NCBI RefSeq assembly: GCF_027947535.2
Contig: NZ_JAAGKO020000022.1
Location: forward strand, 1-64,000
Length of the DNA: 64,000 bases
Direction of reading: 5' to 3'
DNA from: Streptantibioticus silvisoli
GTDB taxonomy: Bacteria; Actinomycetota; Actinomycetes; Streptomycetales; Streptomycetaceae
The notes under the pieces are model-generated. The model was not told the origin of the DNA, ran no database searches, and saw nothing but the letters and a program-made list of their open reading frames with translations. This document shows, piece by piece, positions 26,385 through 35,570 of this stretch (the first letter of the stretch is position 1; each line of letters begins with the position of its first letter). The position numbers and the translations under genes are program-made.

Positions 26385-28280
26385 TCAGCCGGGGTCGCGC
26401 GGGTGGTCCGTCGGGTCCAGGCCGGCCAGCACCAGCGGCAGGTGGGACGTGCCGCCCCCGGTGATCCGGACCGGGACGCCCCAGTCCTGCTGGTGGACGT
26501 GGCAGGCGGGGTACTCGTTGTCCGGGTCGTCGTCGCAGGACGCGGCCATCGCGGAGACGTGCAGCACGCCCTCGGTGACCTCGGGGTTCACCTCCAGGTC
26601 GCGGAAGAGGTCGGTGCCCTTGCCGTCCCCGGCGACCAGCAGTTCCGGCGGCGTGGCGCCAACCAGCAGCCGGGTCGAGGGACCGTAGCGCTGGTCGAGC
26701 TTCTGGCCGGCCGGCGCGGAGAAGACCACGTCGAGCCGCAGGCGTCCCGGCGCCACGTCGGTGACCGGCCGCCGGGTGCGGTGCGCGGCGGACTCCACCC
26801 GGACCGCCTCCTGCGGCAGCCGCAGCCGGGTCAGCCGGTGCCGGGCGGACTCCACGACCACCACGTCGCCGTCGACGACCACCGCGTCGGACGGCTCGCG
26901 CAGATCCGTCGCGAGGGTGCTGACCTGGCCGGTGACCGGGTCGTAGCGGCGCAGCGCGTGGTTGTAGGTGTCGCAGACCGCGACCGAGCCGTCGGGCAGC
27001 ACGGTGACGCCGAGCGGGTGCTGGAGGAGCGCCTGGTCCGCGTCGCCGTCCCGGTGGCCGAAGTCGAACAGCCCGGTGCCGACGGCCGTCCGCACCCGGT
27101 AGCCGCCCTTCTCCCCGTCGCCGTCGGCGTCCCCGTCCCCGTCCCCGTCCCCATCCCCATCGGCGTTCTTCGTCACGTACCGCAGCGCGGAGGTCTCGGA
27201 GTCCGCCAGCCACAGCCGGTCGCCGGCCGCCGCCAGCCCGGACGGCTGCGCGAACCACGCCTGCGCCGCCGGACCGTCGACCAGCCCCTCGTTCGTCGTA
27301 CCGGCGGCGACGCCGACCGTGCCGGCCGCCGGGTCGTACGTCCACAGCTGGTGCGTGCCGGCCATCGCGATCCACACCCGGTCGTCGAACCACGCCACGT
27401 CCCACGGCGACGACAGCGCGACGTCCCCGGCCGGACCGCTGACGGGCGCGCCGTGCATCCACTGCCGTCCGGTGCCGGCCGGCGTCGTCACCGCGCCGGA
27501 GGCCAGGTCGACGGCGCGCAGCGCGTGGTTGACGGTGTCGGCGACGATGACGGTACGGCCGTCCGGCAGCAGCGCGAGGCCCTGCGGTTCGCTGAACCGC
27601 GCGGTGTCCGCGGTGCCGTCCGCCAGGCCGCGTTCCCCGGTGCCGATCCGGCGCACGACGGTCTCGCCGTCGGCGGCCAGTTCCACCAGGGCATGCCGTG
27701 TCGAGTCGCTGACCAGCAGGTTTCCGCCGGGCAGCAGGATCGCCTTGCCGGGAAAGCGCAGGTCCGCCGGCTCCGGCTCCGGCGGCACGTACGGTCCGTC
27801 GCCGCGGCGCAGCGTGCCCTTGGCGGTGTGCTCCGCCTCCAGTTCCTCCACCAGCTTCCCGATGGCGTGCGCGTGCCCCTCGCCGGCGTGCTGCGCGACG
27901 ACGTAGCCCTGCGGGTCGATGACGACCAGCGTCGGCCAGGCCCGGACCGCGTACTGGTTCCAGGTCGCCAGGTCCGGGTCGTCCAGCACCGGGTGCGCCA
28001 CGCCGTACCGCTCGACCGCGTCCACCACCGACGCGTGCTCCGCCTCGTGCACGAACTTCGGCGAGTGCACGCCGACGATCACCACGGTGTCGCGGTGCCG
28101 TGCCTCCAGCTCCCGCAACTCGTCCAGCACGTGCAGGCAGTTGATGCAGCAGAACGTCCAGAAGTCGAGGATCACGATCGATCCCCGCAGGTCCGCCAGT
28201 GTGATTTCCTTACCGCCGGTGTTCAGCCAGCCACCCCTGCCGACCAGCTCGGGGGCCCGGACGCGCGCACGTGTTGCCAT
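26385..28280 (-). CDS. Thioredoxin-like / NHL-repeat protein (NHLRC2-like)
   Basis: 631 residues from the ATG at 28280. Residues 25-165 are a TlpA/thioredoxin-like domain whose redox site reads FCCINC (Cys45 and Cys48 form C-x-x-C). Residues ~175-500 form an NHL beta-propeller (repeats such as LALLPDGRTVIVADTVNHALR and VTVLPDGSVAVCDTYNHALR), and a beta-rich tail follows. The arrangement matches NHLRC2-type proteins, for which the reaction is unknown. A GD-rich loop in the propeller is coded by a 6-bp repeat (27122-27164). No signal peptide, so cytosolic. Confidence 0.88.
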   Translation of the reverse strand: MATRARVRAPELVGRGGWLNTGGKEITLADLRGSIVILDFWTFCCINCLHVLDELRELEARHRDTVVIVGVHSPKFVHEAEHASVVDAVERYGVAHPVLDDPDLATWNQYAVRAWPTLVVIDPQGYVVAQHAGEGHAHAIGKLVEELEAEHTAKGTLRRGDGPYVPPEPEPADLRFPGKAILLPGGNLLVSDSTRHALVELAADGETVVRRIGTGERGLADGTADTARFSEPQGLALLPDGRTVIVADTVNHALRAVDLASGAVTTPAGTGRQWMHGAPVSGPAGDVALSSPWDVAWFDDRVWIAMAGTHQLWTYDPAAGTVGVAAGTTNEGLVDGPAAQAWFAQPSGLAAAGDRLWLADSETSALRYVTKNADGDGDGDGDGDADGDGEKGGYRVRTAVGTGLFDFGHRDGDADQALLQHPLGVTVLPDGSVAVCDTYNHALRRYDPVTGQVSTLATDLREPSDAVVVDGDVVVVESARHRLTRLRLPQEAVRVESAAHRTRRPVTDVAPGRLRLDVVFSAPAGQKLDQRYGPSTRLLVGATPPELLVAGDGKGTDLFRDLEVNPEVTEGVLHVSAMAASCDDDPDNEYPACHVHQQDWGVPVRITGGGTSHLPLVLAGLDPTDHPRDPG

Positions 28281-28575
28281 GTCGCGGTGAACACCGCGGC
28301 GCCGGATTTTCATTCCTGGGCGGGGCCCGCCGTTCACCGCGGCCCGCGACGGCCACGCTGGTGGCCGCGCCGGCCGCGGCCCGGCGGCGGTCCGGTCACG
28401 GCATCCTGGGCCGGGGCCGGTGAACCGCCGGCCGGCCTTCCCGCGTCCGTTCCCGTGACGGCGCGTCCGATCGTGACGGGCCGCTGTCGCCGGGCGGGCC
28501 GCGGGAAGCACAAGAACGCGCCGACAGCGGGTATAAGCGCCCGAAGGCGAGCGAACAACGAAGGATGGGCTGCGG

Positions 28576-29091
28576 ATGAAGTATCTGGTGCGCGAGAAGA
28601 TGTTCTCGATCGGCGACGACTTCTGGATCGAGGACGAGCACGGCAACAAGGCGTTCTACGTGGACGGCAAGGTGCTGCGCATCCGCGAGACGCTGGTCGT
28701 GCAGGACCCGCAGGGCAACGAGCTGTGCGTCATCCACAAGAAGATGCTGAGCGTGCGCGACACGATGACCGTCGAGCGGGACGGCCAGACGCTGGTCAGC
28801 GTGCGCAAGAAGATGTTCAACCCGTTCCACGACAAGTACCGCGCGGAGCTGGCTTCCGGTGAGGAGCTGGAGATCCGCGGCGACATCGTGGACAAGGAGT
28901 ACGACATCGAGTACGGCGACGAGCGGCTGGCACGGATCTCGCGCAAGTGGTTCCGGCTGCGGGACACCTACGCCGTGCACATCGAGCGGGAGGACGCCGA
29001 CCCGTCGATGCTGATCGCGATCGCGGTGTGCGTCGACCGGCTCGTGGAGCACGAGCGGCAGGAACACGAGCGCGAGGAGCACGACCACTGA
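28576..29091 (+). CDS. LURP-one-related / Tubby-like C-terminal fold protein
   Basis: A 171-residue protein with the LURP1-related beta-barrel fold: MKYLVREKMFSIGDDFWI, FYVDGKVLRIRETL, a second VRKKMF block and IEYGDERLARISRKW. The C-terminus is charged (EHERQEHEREEHDH). The fold is related to Tubby and phospholipid scramblases, but the bacterial role is unknown. The ATG at 28576 follows AAGGATG; TATAAG near 28533 may be its -10. The gap upstream (28281-28575) has no other gene. Confidence 0.85.
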   Translation: MKYLVREKMFSIGDDFWIEDEHGNKAFYVDGKVLRIRETLVVQDPQGNELCVIHKKMLSVRDTMTVERDGQTLVSVRKKMFNPFHDKYRAELASGEELEIRGDIVDKEYDIEYGDERLARISRKWFRLRDTYAVHIEREDADPSMLIAIAVCVDRLVEHERQEHEREEHDH

Positions 29092-29130
29092 CGGCACCCG
29101 GTCCTCCGGCGCCCGGCGGTCACGTCGTCG

Positions 29131-29203
29131 TACGACCTGTCGTAGGACGGTCGGAGGAATGCCGTACGACCTGACGTACGAACGTGCCGTAGGACGGTCG
29201 GAG
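29131..29203. repeat. Repeated TACGAC palindromes between convergent genes
   Basis: TACGAC-CT-GTCGTA (29131-29144) is a perfect palindrome. The block with CGTACGACCTG and GTAGGACGGTCGGAG occurs twice (about 29129-29157 and 29163-29203), and related words continue to 29270. Possibly a bidirectional termination or repeat element. Confidence 0.6.
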
Positions 29204-29276
29204 AAACGGCGCAGGGCGATCGTCACGCCGTCGTAGGACCGGCGGCAGCCGTAGGGCTTGTCGCAGGACCGTACGG

Positions 29277-30947
29277 TCACACCGCCGCGAAGATCGCGCT
29301 CAGGTGGTCGCGCAGCGCGGCGGTGTCGGTCGGTGCGCAGCGCAGTCCGAGGTGGCCGTCGGGGCGGACGAGGAACGCCTCGGCGGTGTGCGGGCGGTAG
29401 GCGGCGCGGAACTCGCCTGCGGTGTCGCGCAGGGCGGTCGGCAGCCCCGGCGCGCCGTCGGGGAGCAGGCCGGGGGCCAGCACGGTGTAGGCGGTCAGGT
29501 GGCCGCGGGCCCGGCGGTGGCCGAGTGCGGCGAGGTCGGGGAAGGCGGTGACCGGGTCGGGATCGGCGCCGGGAGCCGCGTACAGCAGCAGGGTATGGTC
29601 GCCGCCGCGCAGCAGGTCGAACAGCCGCACCGGGTAGGTGGCGATGTCGCCGCGCAGGCCGCCGCAGTCCGGGGCGCGGTCGCCGGGGAAGGGCGGTACG
29701 GCGTCGTCCGGGTCGGTGTGCGGCACGGTCGGGGTGACGATCGGACTGTCGGTGTAGCCGATGAGCAGCTGGGCTTCCCGTCGGATGACGGTGGCGACGT
29801 CCTCCGCGTCGGTCTCGAAACCGGTGCGGGCGTGCTGGACGGTCCGGCCGACGACCTCGGCGCCGACCGGGTGGCGTTCGGCCTGGTAGCTGTCGAGCAG
29901 CCGGTCGGCGGCCAGGCCCTTCAGGGCGAGGGCGAGCTTCCAGGCGAGGTTGTACGCGTCCTGGATGCCGGTGTTCATGCCCTGGGCGCCGGTCGGCGGG
30001 TGGATGTGCGCGGCGTCGCCGGCCACGAAGACCCGGCCGCTGCCGTAGCGGTCGACCAGCCGGTGGCTGATCCGGAAGACCGAGGACCAGCGCAGGCGGG
30101 AGGCGGTGACCGGGCAGGGCGCGAGGCGGTCCAGCACCTGCTGGATGTCGGCCAGGTCCGGCGCGGCGCGCGATTCGAGGCCGTGCTGGACCTCGTCGGC
30201 CCCGGCCGGGTCCCCCGGTCCGCCGCCGGGCGCCTGGGACAGCTCGGGCGGTACGAGCATGGACATCCGGTAGCGGCGTTCACCGGGCAGCGGGACGCAG
30301 ACCAGCAGGTCGTCGGTGCCGCCGTCGCCCTGGTGGGTGGAGCGGACCGCGTAGCCGCGCGGCAGGTCCCAGTCGACCTCGACGTCGCCGAGCATGTACT
30401 CCTCGGGGAACGCGTCGCCCTCGAACCGCAGGCCGAGCTCCCGGCGGACGGTGCTGTGGGCGCCGTCGCAGCCGATCACATAGCGGGCGGTGACCTCCTC
30501 CTCCAGCTTGCCGGGGGCCAGGGCCAGCCGGGCGCGGACGTGTTCGGCGTCCTGCTCGAGGGAGACGAGTTCGGTGCCGCGTTCGACCTGGGTGCCGAAG
30601 GTGGCGAGGTGTTCGGCGAGCAGGCGCTCGGTCTCGTACTGCGGCAGCGCGGCGAATCCGTACGGGATGTCCGGCGGCAGGTCGAGTTCGAGGCGGGAGG
30701 CGGTACGGCCGTTGACGTAGCCGAGTTGTCCGATCAACGGCTCCGCGGCGTCCAGCACCTCCCGGGCCAGCCCCATGGCGTCCCAGACCTCCAGGGTGCG
30801 CGGCTGCACGCCGACCGCCTTCGCGTACGGCACGGGGTCCGGGAGCCGGTCGACGACGCGGCAGTCCACACCGTGCCGCCGCAGTTCCACCGCCGCCGTC
30901 AGACCGACCGGTCCCGCTCCGACCACCAGTACATCGACCTCGGTCAT
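29277..30947 (-). CDS. FAD-dependent aromatic monooxygenase (PHBH family)
   Basis: A 556-residue group A flavin monooxygenase. Visible: GAGPVGLTAA (FAD dinucleotide fold, residues 10-19), YVIGCDGAHSTVRRELG (DG motif for NAD(P)H and FAD), and VFVAGDAAHIHPPTGAQGMNTGIQDAYNLAWKLA split over the GD motif (FAD ribityl). A thioredoxin-like C-terminal domain (about 400-556) ends DHLSAIFAAV. These enzymes hydroxylate phenols, polyketides or antibiotics such as rifampicin; no pathway genes are nearby to choose between these. A palindrome in the promoter suggests ligand-controlled expression. Confidence 0.88.
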   Translation of the reverse strand: MTEVDVLVVGAGPVGLTAAVELRRHGVDCRVVDRLPDPVPYAKAVGVQPRTLEVWDAMGLAREVLDAAEPLIGQLGYVNGRTASRLELDLPPDIPYGFAALPQYETERLLAEHLATFGTQVERGTELVSLEQDAEHVRARLALAPGKLEEEVTARYVIGCDGAHSTVRRELGLRFEGDAFPEEYMLGDVEVDWDLPRGYAVRSTHQGDGGTDDLLVCVPLPGERRYRMSMLVPPELSQAPGGGPGDPAGADEVQHGLESRAAPDLADIQQVLDRLAPCPVTASRLRWSSVFRISHRLVDRYGSGRVFVAGDAAHIHPPTGAQGMNTGIQDAYNLAWKLALALKGLAADRLLDSYQAERHPVGAEVVGRTVQHARTGFETDAEDVATVIRREAQLLIGYTDSPIVTPTVPHTDPDDAVPPFPGDRAPDCGGLRGDIATYPVRLFDLLRGGDHTLLLYAAPGADPDPVTAFPDLAALGHRRARGHLTAYTVLAPGLLPDGAPGLPTALRDTAGEFRAAYRPHTAEAFLVRPDGHLGLRCAPTDTAALRDHLSAIFAAV

Positions 30948-30971
30948 CGACGGTCACCTCCCGCGCCTCAA

Positions 30972-30982
30972 CTCCAATGGAG
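30972..30982. promoter_or_regulatory. Palindrome upstream of the monooxygenase gene
   Basis: CTCCA-A-TGGAG is a perfect inverted repeat, 25 nt upstream of the start codon on the - strand, in an AT-richer block. It is a possible MarR- or TetR-type operator. The remaining gap to 31212 has no gene. Confidence 0.45.
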
Positions 30983-31212
30983 CACAGACCGACGGATTTG
31001 TCGAAAGCGGGACGTAACGGACGCAGGGGATGGGGTGAGTGCACGATCATCGCGTTGACATACGGGTCACGTCCGGTTGCCGTCCGGTTCCGTCCGGTCG
31101 TCGGCCGCGTGCCGTGTACCGCGCGTTTCGTCCCGTGTACCGCGTTCCATCGGCGTTCGCCGCTCAGCGTTCCGCGTCTCGCGTTCGTGCCGTATACCGC
31201 CGTTCGCGCCGG

Positions 31213-32082
31213 TCAGCGGCTTGCGAGGACCGTCAGCACCTGGCCGGCCATCGCCGCCTCGCCGAGCTGGTTGGGGTGGAAGGGGATCGCGGGGCGGGTG
31301 GGACGGATGGCCTCGGTCCAGCGGACGCCGTCGGGGCGGCAGATGTCGTGGGCAGCGCTGATCCGCCGCTGGTCGACGAAGGCGGCGCCGGCGGATCGGG
31401 CGGTGCGCGCCAGGGTCGCGTCGAGGCTGTTCTCAGCCGCGTCGAGCCACGGCAGGTCACCGGCGGCGAACAGCTCGCGCGGACGGCAGCCGCGGTGGTC
31501 GTCGGGGATGAGGTTGAGGTAGCCGACGAGCAGGACGCGGGCGTTCGGGGCGAGCCGGTGCACTGTGCGCAGCGCGGCGGACACCTTCGGCGCGGTCGCG
31601 GCGATCCGCCCGGCGAGCCGGCTGCCGTAGAGGTGCCGGCAGGGCGCGCCGGCCGCGTCGAACAGCCCGAGAGCGCTGCACTTGACGGCGATGTCGGCGA
31701 ACCCGAAGTCGTTGGCGCCGATCGTCAGCGTCACCAGCGTGGTGTCGCGGCGCAGTGCCGGGAACTGACCGCGCGCCAGGTCCGTGGTCCGCGCGCCGGT
31801 GCAGGTGACGTCAGTGAACGACGCGGGGCGCAGCCGGGCGGCGACGACCGACGGGTAGTCGTTGCTGGAGCGCTCGCACCGGGCGTCCACCTGCCGGGGC
31901 ACGCCGGGCGCGGCGGCCTCGGAGTCGCCCAGCGCCACGTACCGCACGAGCGGCGGCGGTCCCGACCGGGCGCGCGGGGCGGCGGCGGGGGCGGCGGCCC
32001 CCGACGCCGACAGCGCGCACACCGCGAACGCGCAGGCCAGGACGCGCAGAGCGCGCGGGGAACGAGACGTGTGACCGAACAC
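31213..32082 (-). CDS. Secreted SGNH/GDSL lipase-like protein
   Basis: 289 residues with an N-terminal signal peptide (hydrophobic core ~12-28, Ala-rich cleavage region). The mature part matches Streptomyces secreted SGNH lipases: block I VALGDSEAAAPG, block II CTGARTTDL, block III TIGANDFGF and block V FHPNQLGEAAMA. Six cysteines in the mature part could form three disulfides as in known structures. Block I is unusual: Glu follows the GDS serine where most relatives have Tyr. It should act outside the cell on esters or lipids. Confidence 0.86.
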   Translation of the reverse strand: MFGHTSRSPRALRVLACAFAVCALSASGAAAPAAAPRARSGPPPLVRYVALGDSEAAAPGVPRQVDARCERSSNDYPSVVAARLRPASFTDVTCTGARTTDLARGQFPALRRDTTLVTLTIGANDFGFADIAVKCSALGLFDAAGAPCRHLYGSRLAGRIAATAPKVSAALRTVHRLAPNARVLLVGYLNLIPDDHRGCRPRELFAAGDLPWLDAAENSLDATLARTARSAGAAFVDQRRISAAHDICRPDGVRWTEAIRPTRPAIPFHPNQLGEAAMAGQVLTVLASR

Positions 32083-32315
32083 TGCCGACTCCAGGGGAGC
32101 GAATCCGTTGTCGCGCGTGATACTGCGACCGCCCCCTCACGATGTCCGCCGACACGCCGCGCCGCACGCCGGATTGAGCCGAACGCGGTACGCGCACGTC
32201 AGCCCCGGGACACCGGTCGGCCCCGGACCTCCGCCGGACGCGCGCCACCGCCGCGTCGGCCGCCCCCGTCACGCCCTCCGCACTCCGTGTGCGCCCCCGG
32301 CGCCGCCGTGCCCCG

Positions 32316-33137
32316 TCACGCCCTCGGCGGCGGCGTCGGCAGCCCCAGGACGCGGTCGCGGAGCACCGGGAACTGCTCGCGGGTCTCGGCGACGCGGGCC
32401 GGGTCGAAGTCGGCGGTGAGGACCTGCTCGCCGGCGCCGGCCTCGGCGACCACCTCGCCCCAGGGGTCGAGGACGACGCTGTACCCGGCCTGCTCGACGC
32501 CGGCGTGCGTGCCGGCGGTGCCGCAGGCCAGCACGTAGGTCTGCGTCTCCACCGCGCGGGCGCGGACCAGCAGGGACCAGTGGGCGCGGCGGCGGGCGGG
32601 CCAGCCGGCCGGAAGGACGATGATCTCGGCGCCGGCGTCGGTCAGCAGCCGGAACTGCTCGGGGAAGCGCAGGTCGTAGCAGGTGGCCAGGCCCAGCGTG
32701 ACGTCCGGGCTCTCCAGCCGGGCGGTCACGATCTCCTTGCCGGCCGTCATCACTTTCACCTCGCCGCGGTCGAAGCCGAAGCGGTGGATCTTGCGGTACG
32801 TGCGGTGCAGGGCACCGCTGGGAGCGAACAGCAGCGCGGTGTTGTACAGCGCGCCGCCCTCGCCGCGTTCCACCACCGAGCCGGCGTGCAGCCACACGCC
32901 CGCGTCCCGGGCGGCGTCCGACATCGCGGCGGAGGTCGGTCCGTCCAACGGCTCGGCGTGCGCGGCGAATTCCTCGAACGCGAAGGCGCCGACCGTCCAC
33001 AGTTCCGGCAGAACCACCAGGTCGGCCCCGGACTGTTCGCGTACCAGGTCCGCCGCACGGGACCGCCGCGATTCGACCGGCTCGTCCGGCTTGACGTCGA
33101 TCTGGATAAGGCTGGCGCGCACCGTACCACCGTCCAT
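32316..33137 (-). CDS. Carbon-nitrogen hydrolase (nitrilase superfamily)
   Basis: A 273-residue Nit-type amidase with the Glu-Lys-Cys triad visible: LPELW (Glu45 region), YRKIHRF (Lys), GLATCYDLRFPE (Cys). The ATG at 33137 has GAGGAG upstream; the longer open frame upstream overlaps the divergent gene and was rejected. Close relatives are the omega-amidase/deaminated-glutathione amidase group, but the substrate cannot be fixed. Divergent from the DinB/maleylpyruvate isomerase-type gene with a shared 132-nt promoter region. Confidence 0.88.
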   Translation of the reverse strand: MDGGTVRASLIQIDVKPDEPVESRRSRAADLVREQSGADLVVLPELWTVGAFAFEEFAAHAEPLDGPTSAAMSDAARDAGVWLHAGSVVERGEGGALYNTALLFAPSGALHRTYRKIHRFGFDRGEVKVMTAGKEIVTARLESPDVTLGLATCYDLRFPEQFRLLTDAGAEIIVLPAGWPARRRAHWSLLVRARAVETQTYVLACGTAGTHAGVEQAGYSVVLDPWGEVVAEAGAGEQVLTADFDPARVAETREQFPVLRDRVLGLPTPPPRA

Positions 33138-33269
33138 GAGTTGGGACTCCTCGTTCGGGCCTACGATCGTCCTACCAAAGCACTGCCATGGTGCCAGCGC
33201 ACCGCGTAATTTTGGGCGTACACCACCACGCCCGCACCACGACCGCGCACCGATCCGTCGAGGGGTCCC

Positions 33270-34088
33270 GTGACCGTCCACAGCCAGCTCCAGCCGTACG
33301 TCGAAGCCTGGACCCACTCCGTCGAATCCATATTGGAGTTGGTCTCCCCGCTGCCGGAGAGCGACTGGAGCCGGGCGACGGAATTGCCGGGGTGGTCGGT
33401 GCGGGACATCATCTCGCACATCATCGGCTTCGAGACCGAGGCGTACGGCGACCCGCGGCCCATCCACTCGCTGCCGCGCGATCTGTACCACGTCAAGGAC
33501 GACTTCAGCCGGTACGCCGAGGTGCACGTCGACGTCCGCCGCTGCCACACCTCCCCCGAGCAGGTCGCCGAGCTGGACTACACGATCATCCGGCGGGCCC
33601 GGCAGATGCGCAATGAGTCGCGGCCGCCGGAGACCAAGGTGCGCTGGCTGATGGGGGAACAGGCGTCGCTGGAAACCGTGATGCTGACGCGGGCGTTCGA
33701 GGTGTGGGTGCACGAGCAGGACCTGCGGCGGGCGCTGGGCAGGCCGGGCAACCTCGGCTCGCCGGGCGCGCTGATCGCCCGGGACGTGATCCTGCCGCGG
33801 CTGCCGCAGGTGGCGATCGACCTGGGCCTGCGGCCGTACACCGCGGTGGTCTTCGACGTGCACGGCGAGCTGGAGTTCATGCGGACCGTGCGGGTCAGCG
33901 GCGAGGGCGAGGTGTCGATCGACGGCAGCGTCTCGCTGGGGCCGGCCGTGACGCTGACGCTCGACTGGGAGACGTTCCTGCGCCTGACCACCGGCCGGGT
34001 CCGCGGCCGGGTGCCGGACCGCGTCAAGATCGAGGGCGACGAGGAACTGGCCGACCGCCTGCTGACCAGCCTCTCCGTCACCCCGTGA
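33270..34088 (+). CDS. Mycothiol-dependent maleylpyruvate isomerase-like (DinB fold) protein
   Basis: A 272-residue protein starting at GTG 33270 (GAGGGG upstream). The N-terminal DinB-like four-helix bundle carries probable metal histidines in RDIISHIIGFE and VWVHEQDLRRALG; the C-terminal ~90 residues form an SCP2-like domain (LTLDWETFLRLTTGR). The family depends on mycothiol in actinobacteria. Maleylpyruvate isomerase activity itself is not certain because no gentisate genes are nearby. TAATTT near 33207 may be its -10. Confidence 0.82.
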   Translation: MTVHSQLQPYVEAWTHSVESILELVSPLPESDWSRATELPGWSVRDIISHIIGFETEAYGDPRPIHSLPRDLYHVKDDFSRYAEVHVDVRRCHTSPEQVAELDYTIIRRARQMRNESRPPETKVRWLMGEQASLETVMLTRAFEVWVHEQDLRRALGRPGNLGSPGALIARDVILPRLPQVAIDLGLRPYTAVVFDVHGELEFMRTVRVSGEGEVSIDGSVSLGPAVTLTLDWETFLRLTTGRVRGRVPDRVKIEGDEELADRLLTSLSVTP

Positions 34089-34220
34089 GCCCCGCCGCCC
34101 CGGCGGTGTGACGTCCCCGGGCCATGACGACGTGCCGGACGGGATGCCGCCGCGCCGTGACGGCCCGGGAACGCGCTCAGCGGCCGTACCCGGCCGGGGC
34201 GGGGCCCGCGGGACTCCGGC

Positions 34221-35570
34221 TCACGCCCGTGCGGTCGCCGTGTGGACCGCGTGGACGCGGCTGACCGGGACGCGTTCGCGTTCGCGGCGGGCGGCGGCGC
34301 GGCGCAGGCGGAGGATCTGGGTGAGCCCGGCGGCCTGGAGGACGAAGACGCTGCACAGGGCGACGCGGTAGTCGCCGCCGGTCGCGTCGAGCAGGGCGCC
34401 GATGGCCAGCAGGGCCGTCACGGACGCGGTGAAGCCGCCCATGGTGACGACGCCGAAGGCGGTGCCGAAACGTTCCGGCGGGTTGGCGGGACGGGCGAGG
34501 TCGAAGCCGATCATGGACGCCGGACCGCAGCCGCCCAGGACCGCGCACAGCAGCACCAGCAGCCACAGCGGGGCCGGGCCGGAACGGGCCAGCACCGCCG
34601 CCCACACCGTCGCGGTGGCGGCCACCGTACCCAGCGCCAGCGGCAGCCGGGCGCCGTGGTGGCGGGCCACGACCTGGCCGTAGACCAGGCCCAGCAGCAC
34701 GGTGGACAGCACGACGACGGTGAGCAGTTCACCGGCCGCGGCCTGGGAGAGCCCCTCTTCCTGGACCAGGAACGGCAGGCCCCACAGCAGCAGGAAGACC
34801 ATCGCGGGGAACTGCGCGGTGAAGTGCACCCAGGTGCCCAGCCGGGTCCCCGGTTCGCGCCAGGCGGCGGACAGCCGGCCGCGCACGCGGTCACGGTCGG
34901 AGTCGGAGCCGGGGCCGCGGTCGCGCGGGCCGCGTTCGGGCGGCGCGGGGGCGAGGGCCGCCGGGTGGTCGCGCGGCAGCAGCAGGACCAGCACCAGCAC
35001 CGCCGCGCCGGCCAGCGCGGTGCCGGTGAAGGTGGCCGTCCAGCCGGCCGACCCCAGCAGCCGGGACAGCAGCAGGGTGCTGACGAGGCTGCCCGCCATG
35101 CCGAACAGCGCCGTGCTCTGCGCCGTCAGCGGCCCGCGCCGCACCGGCAGCCGGCGCGCGCCCAGTCGCAGCACGCCGACGAACGTCATCGCGTCCCCGC
35201 AGCCGAGCACCGCGCGGGCGGCCAGCGCGGGCAGGTAGCCGTGGGCGCAGCCGAAGCCCAGTTGACCGGCGGTCAGCAGCAGCAGGCCCAGGGACAGCAC
35301 GCGCTTGGCGCCGAACCGGGCGACGGCCGCACCGGCGGGTATCTGGAGGCCGGCGCAGGCCACCACCTGGACGACGGGGAAGGCGGACAGCGCGCAGGAG
35401 CCGAGGTGGAAGCGGCGGGCCGCGTCGAGGCCGGCGACGCCGAGGCTGGAGCGGTGGACCACGGCCACCAGGTGGACCAGGACGCCCAGGCCCCACATCA
35501 GCGCGGTGCGCGGGCCGCCCGGCGGGTCGCCGGACGGCCCGTCGCGCCCGGCGCCGGCCGCCAGGCTCAC
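34221..35570 (-). CDS. Major facilitator superfamily transporter
   Basis: A 449-residue membrane protein with two bundles of hydrophobic segments and a long charged central loop (about 205-240, RGPRDRGPGSDSDRDR). The loop after helix 2 reads ARFGAKRVLSLG, the MFS motif A position. Substrate unknown; no homology strong enough to name sugar or drug. The GTG start overlaps the stop of the GntR gene (GTGA at 35567-35570), so it is the second gene of a regulator-transporter operon and likely under that regulator's control. Confidence 0.87.
   Translation of the reverse strand: MSLAAGAGRDGPSGDPPGGPRTALMWGLGVLVHLVAVVHRSSLGVAGLDAARRFHLGSCALSAFPVVQVVACAGLQIPAGAAVARFGAKRVLSLGLLLLTAGQLGFGCAHGYLPALAARAVLGCGDAMTFVGVLRLGARRLPVRRGPLTAQSTALFGMAGSLVSTLLLSRLLGSAGWTATFTGTALAGAAVLVLVLLLPRDHPAALAPAPPERGPRDRGPGSDSDRDRVRGRLSAAWREPGTRLGTWVHFTAQFPAMVFLLLWGLPFLVQEEGLSQAAAGELLTVVVLSTVLLGLVYGQVVARHHGARLPLALGTVAATATVWAAVLARSGPAPLWLLVLLCAVLGGCGPASMIGFDLARPANPPERFGTAFGVVTMGGFTASVTALLAIGALLDATGGDYRVALCSVFVLQAAGLTQILRLRRAAARRERERVPVSRVHAVHTATARA

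Noticed and set aside
33138-33863. Long - strand extension of the nitrilase gene to 33863
   Set aside because: It runs antisense through the DinB-type gene; the GAGGAG-preceded ATG at 33137 matches the family start.
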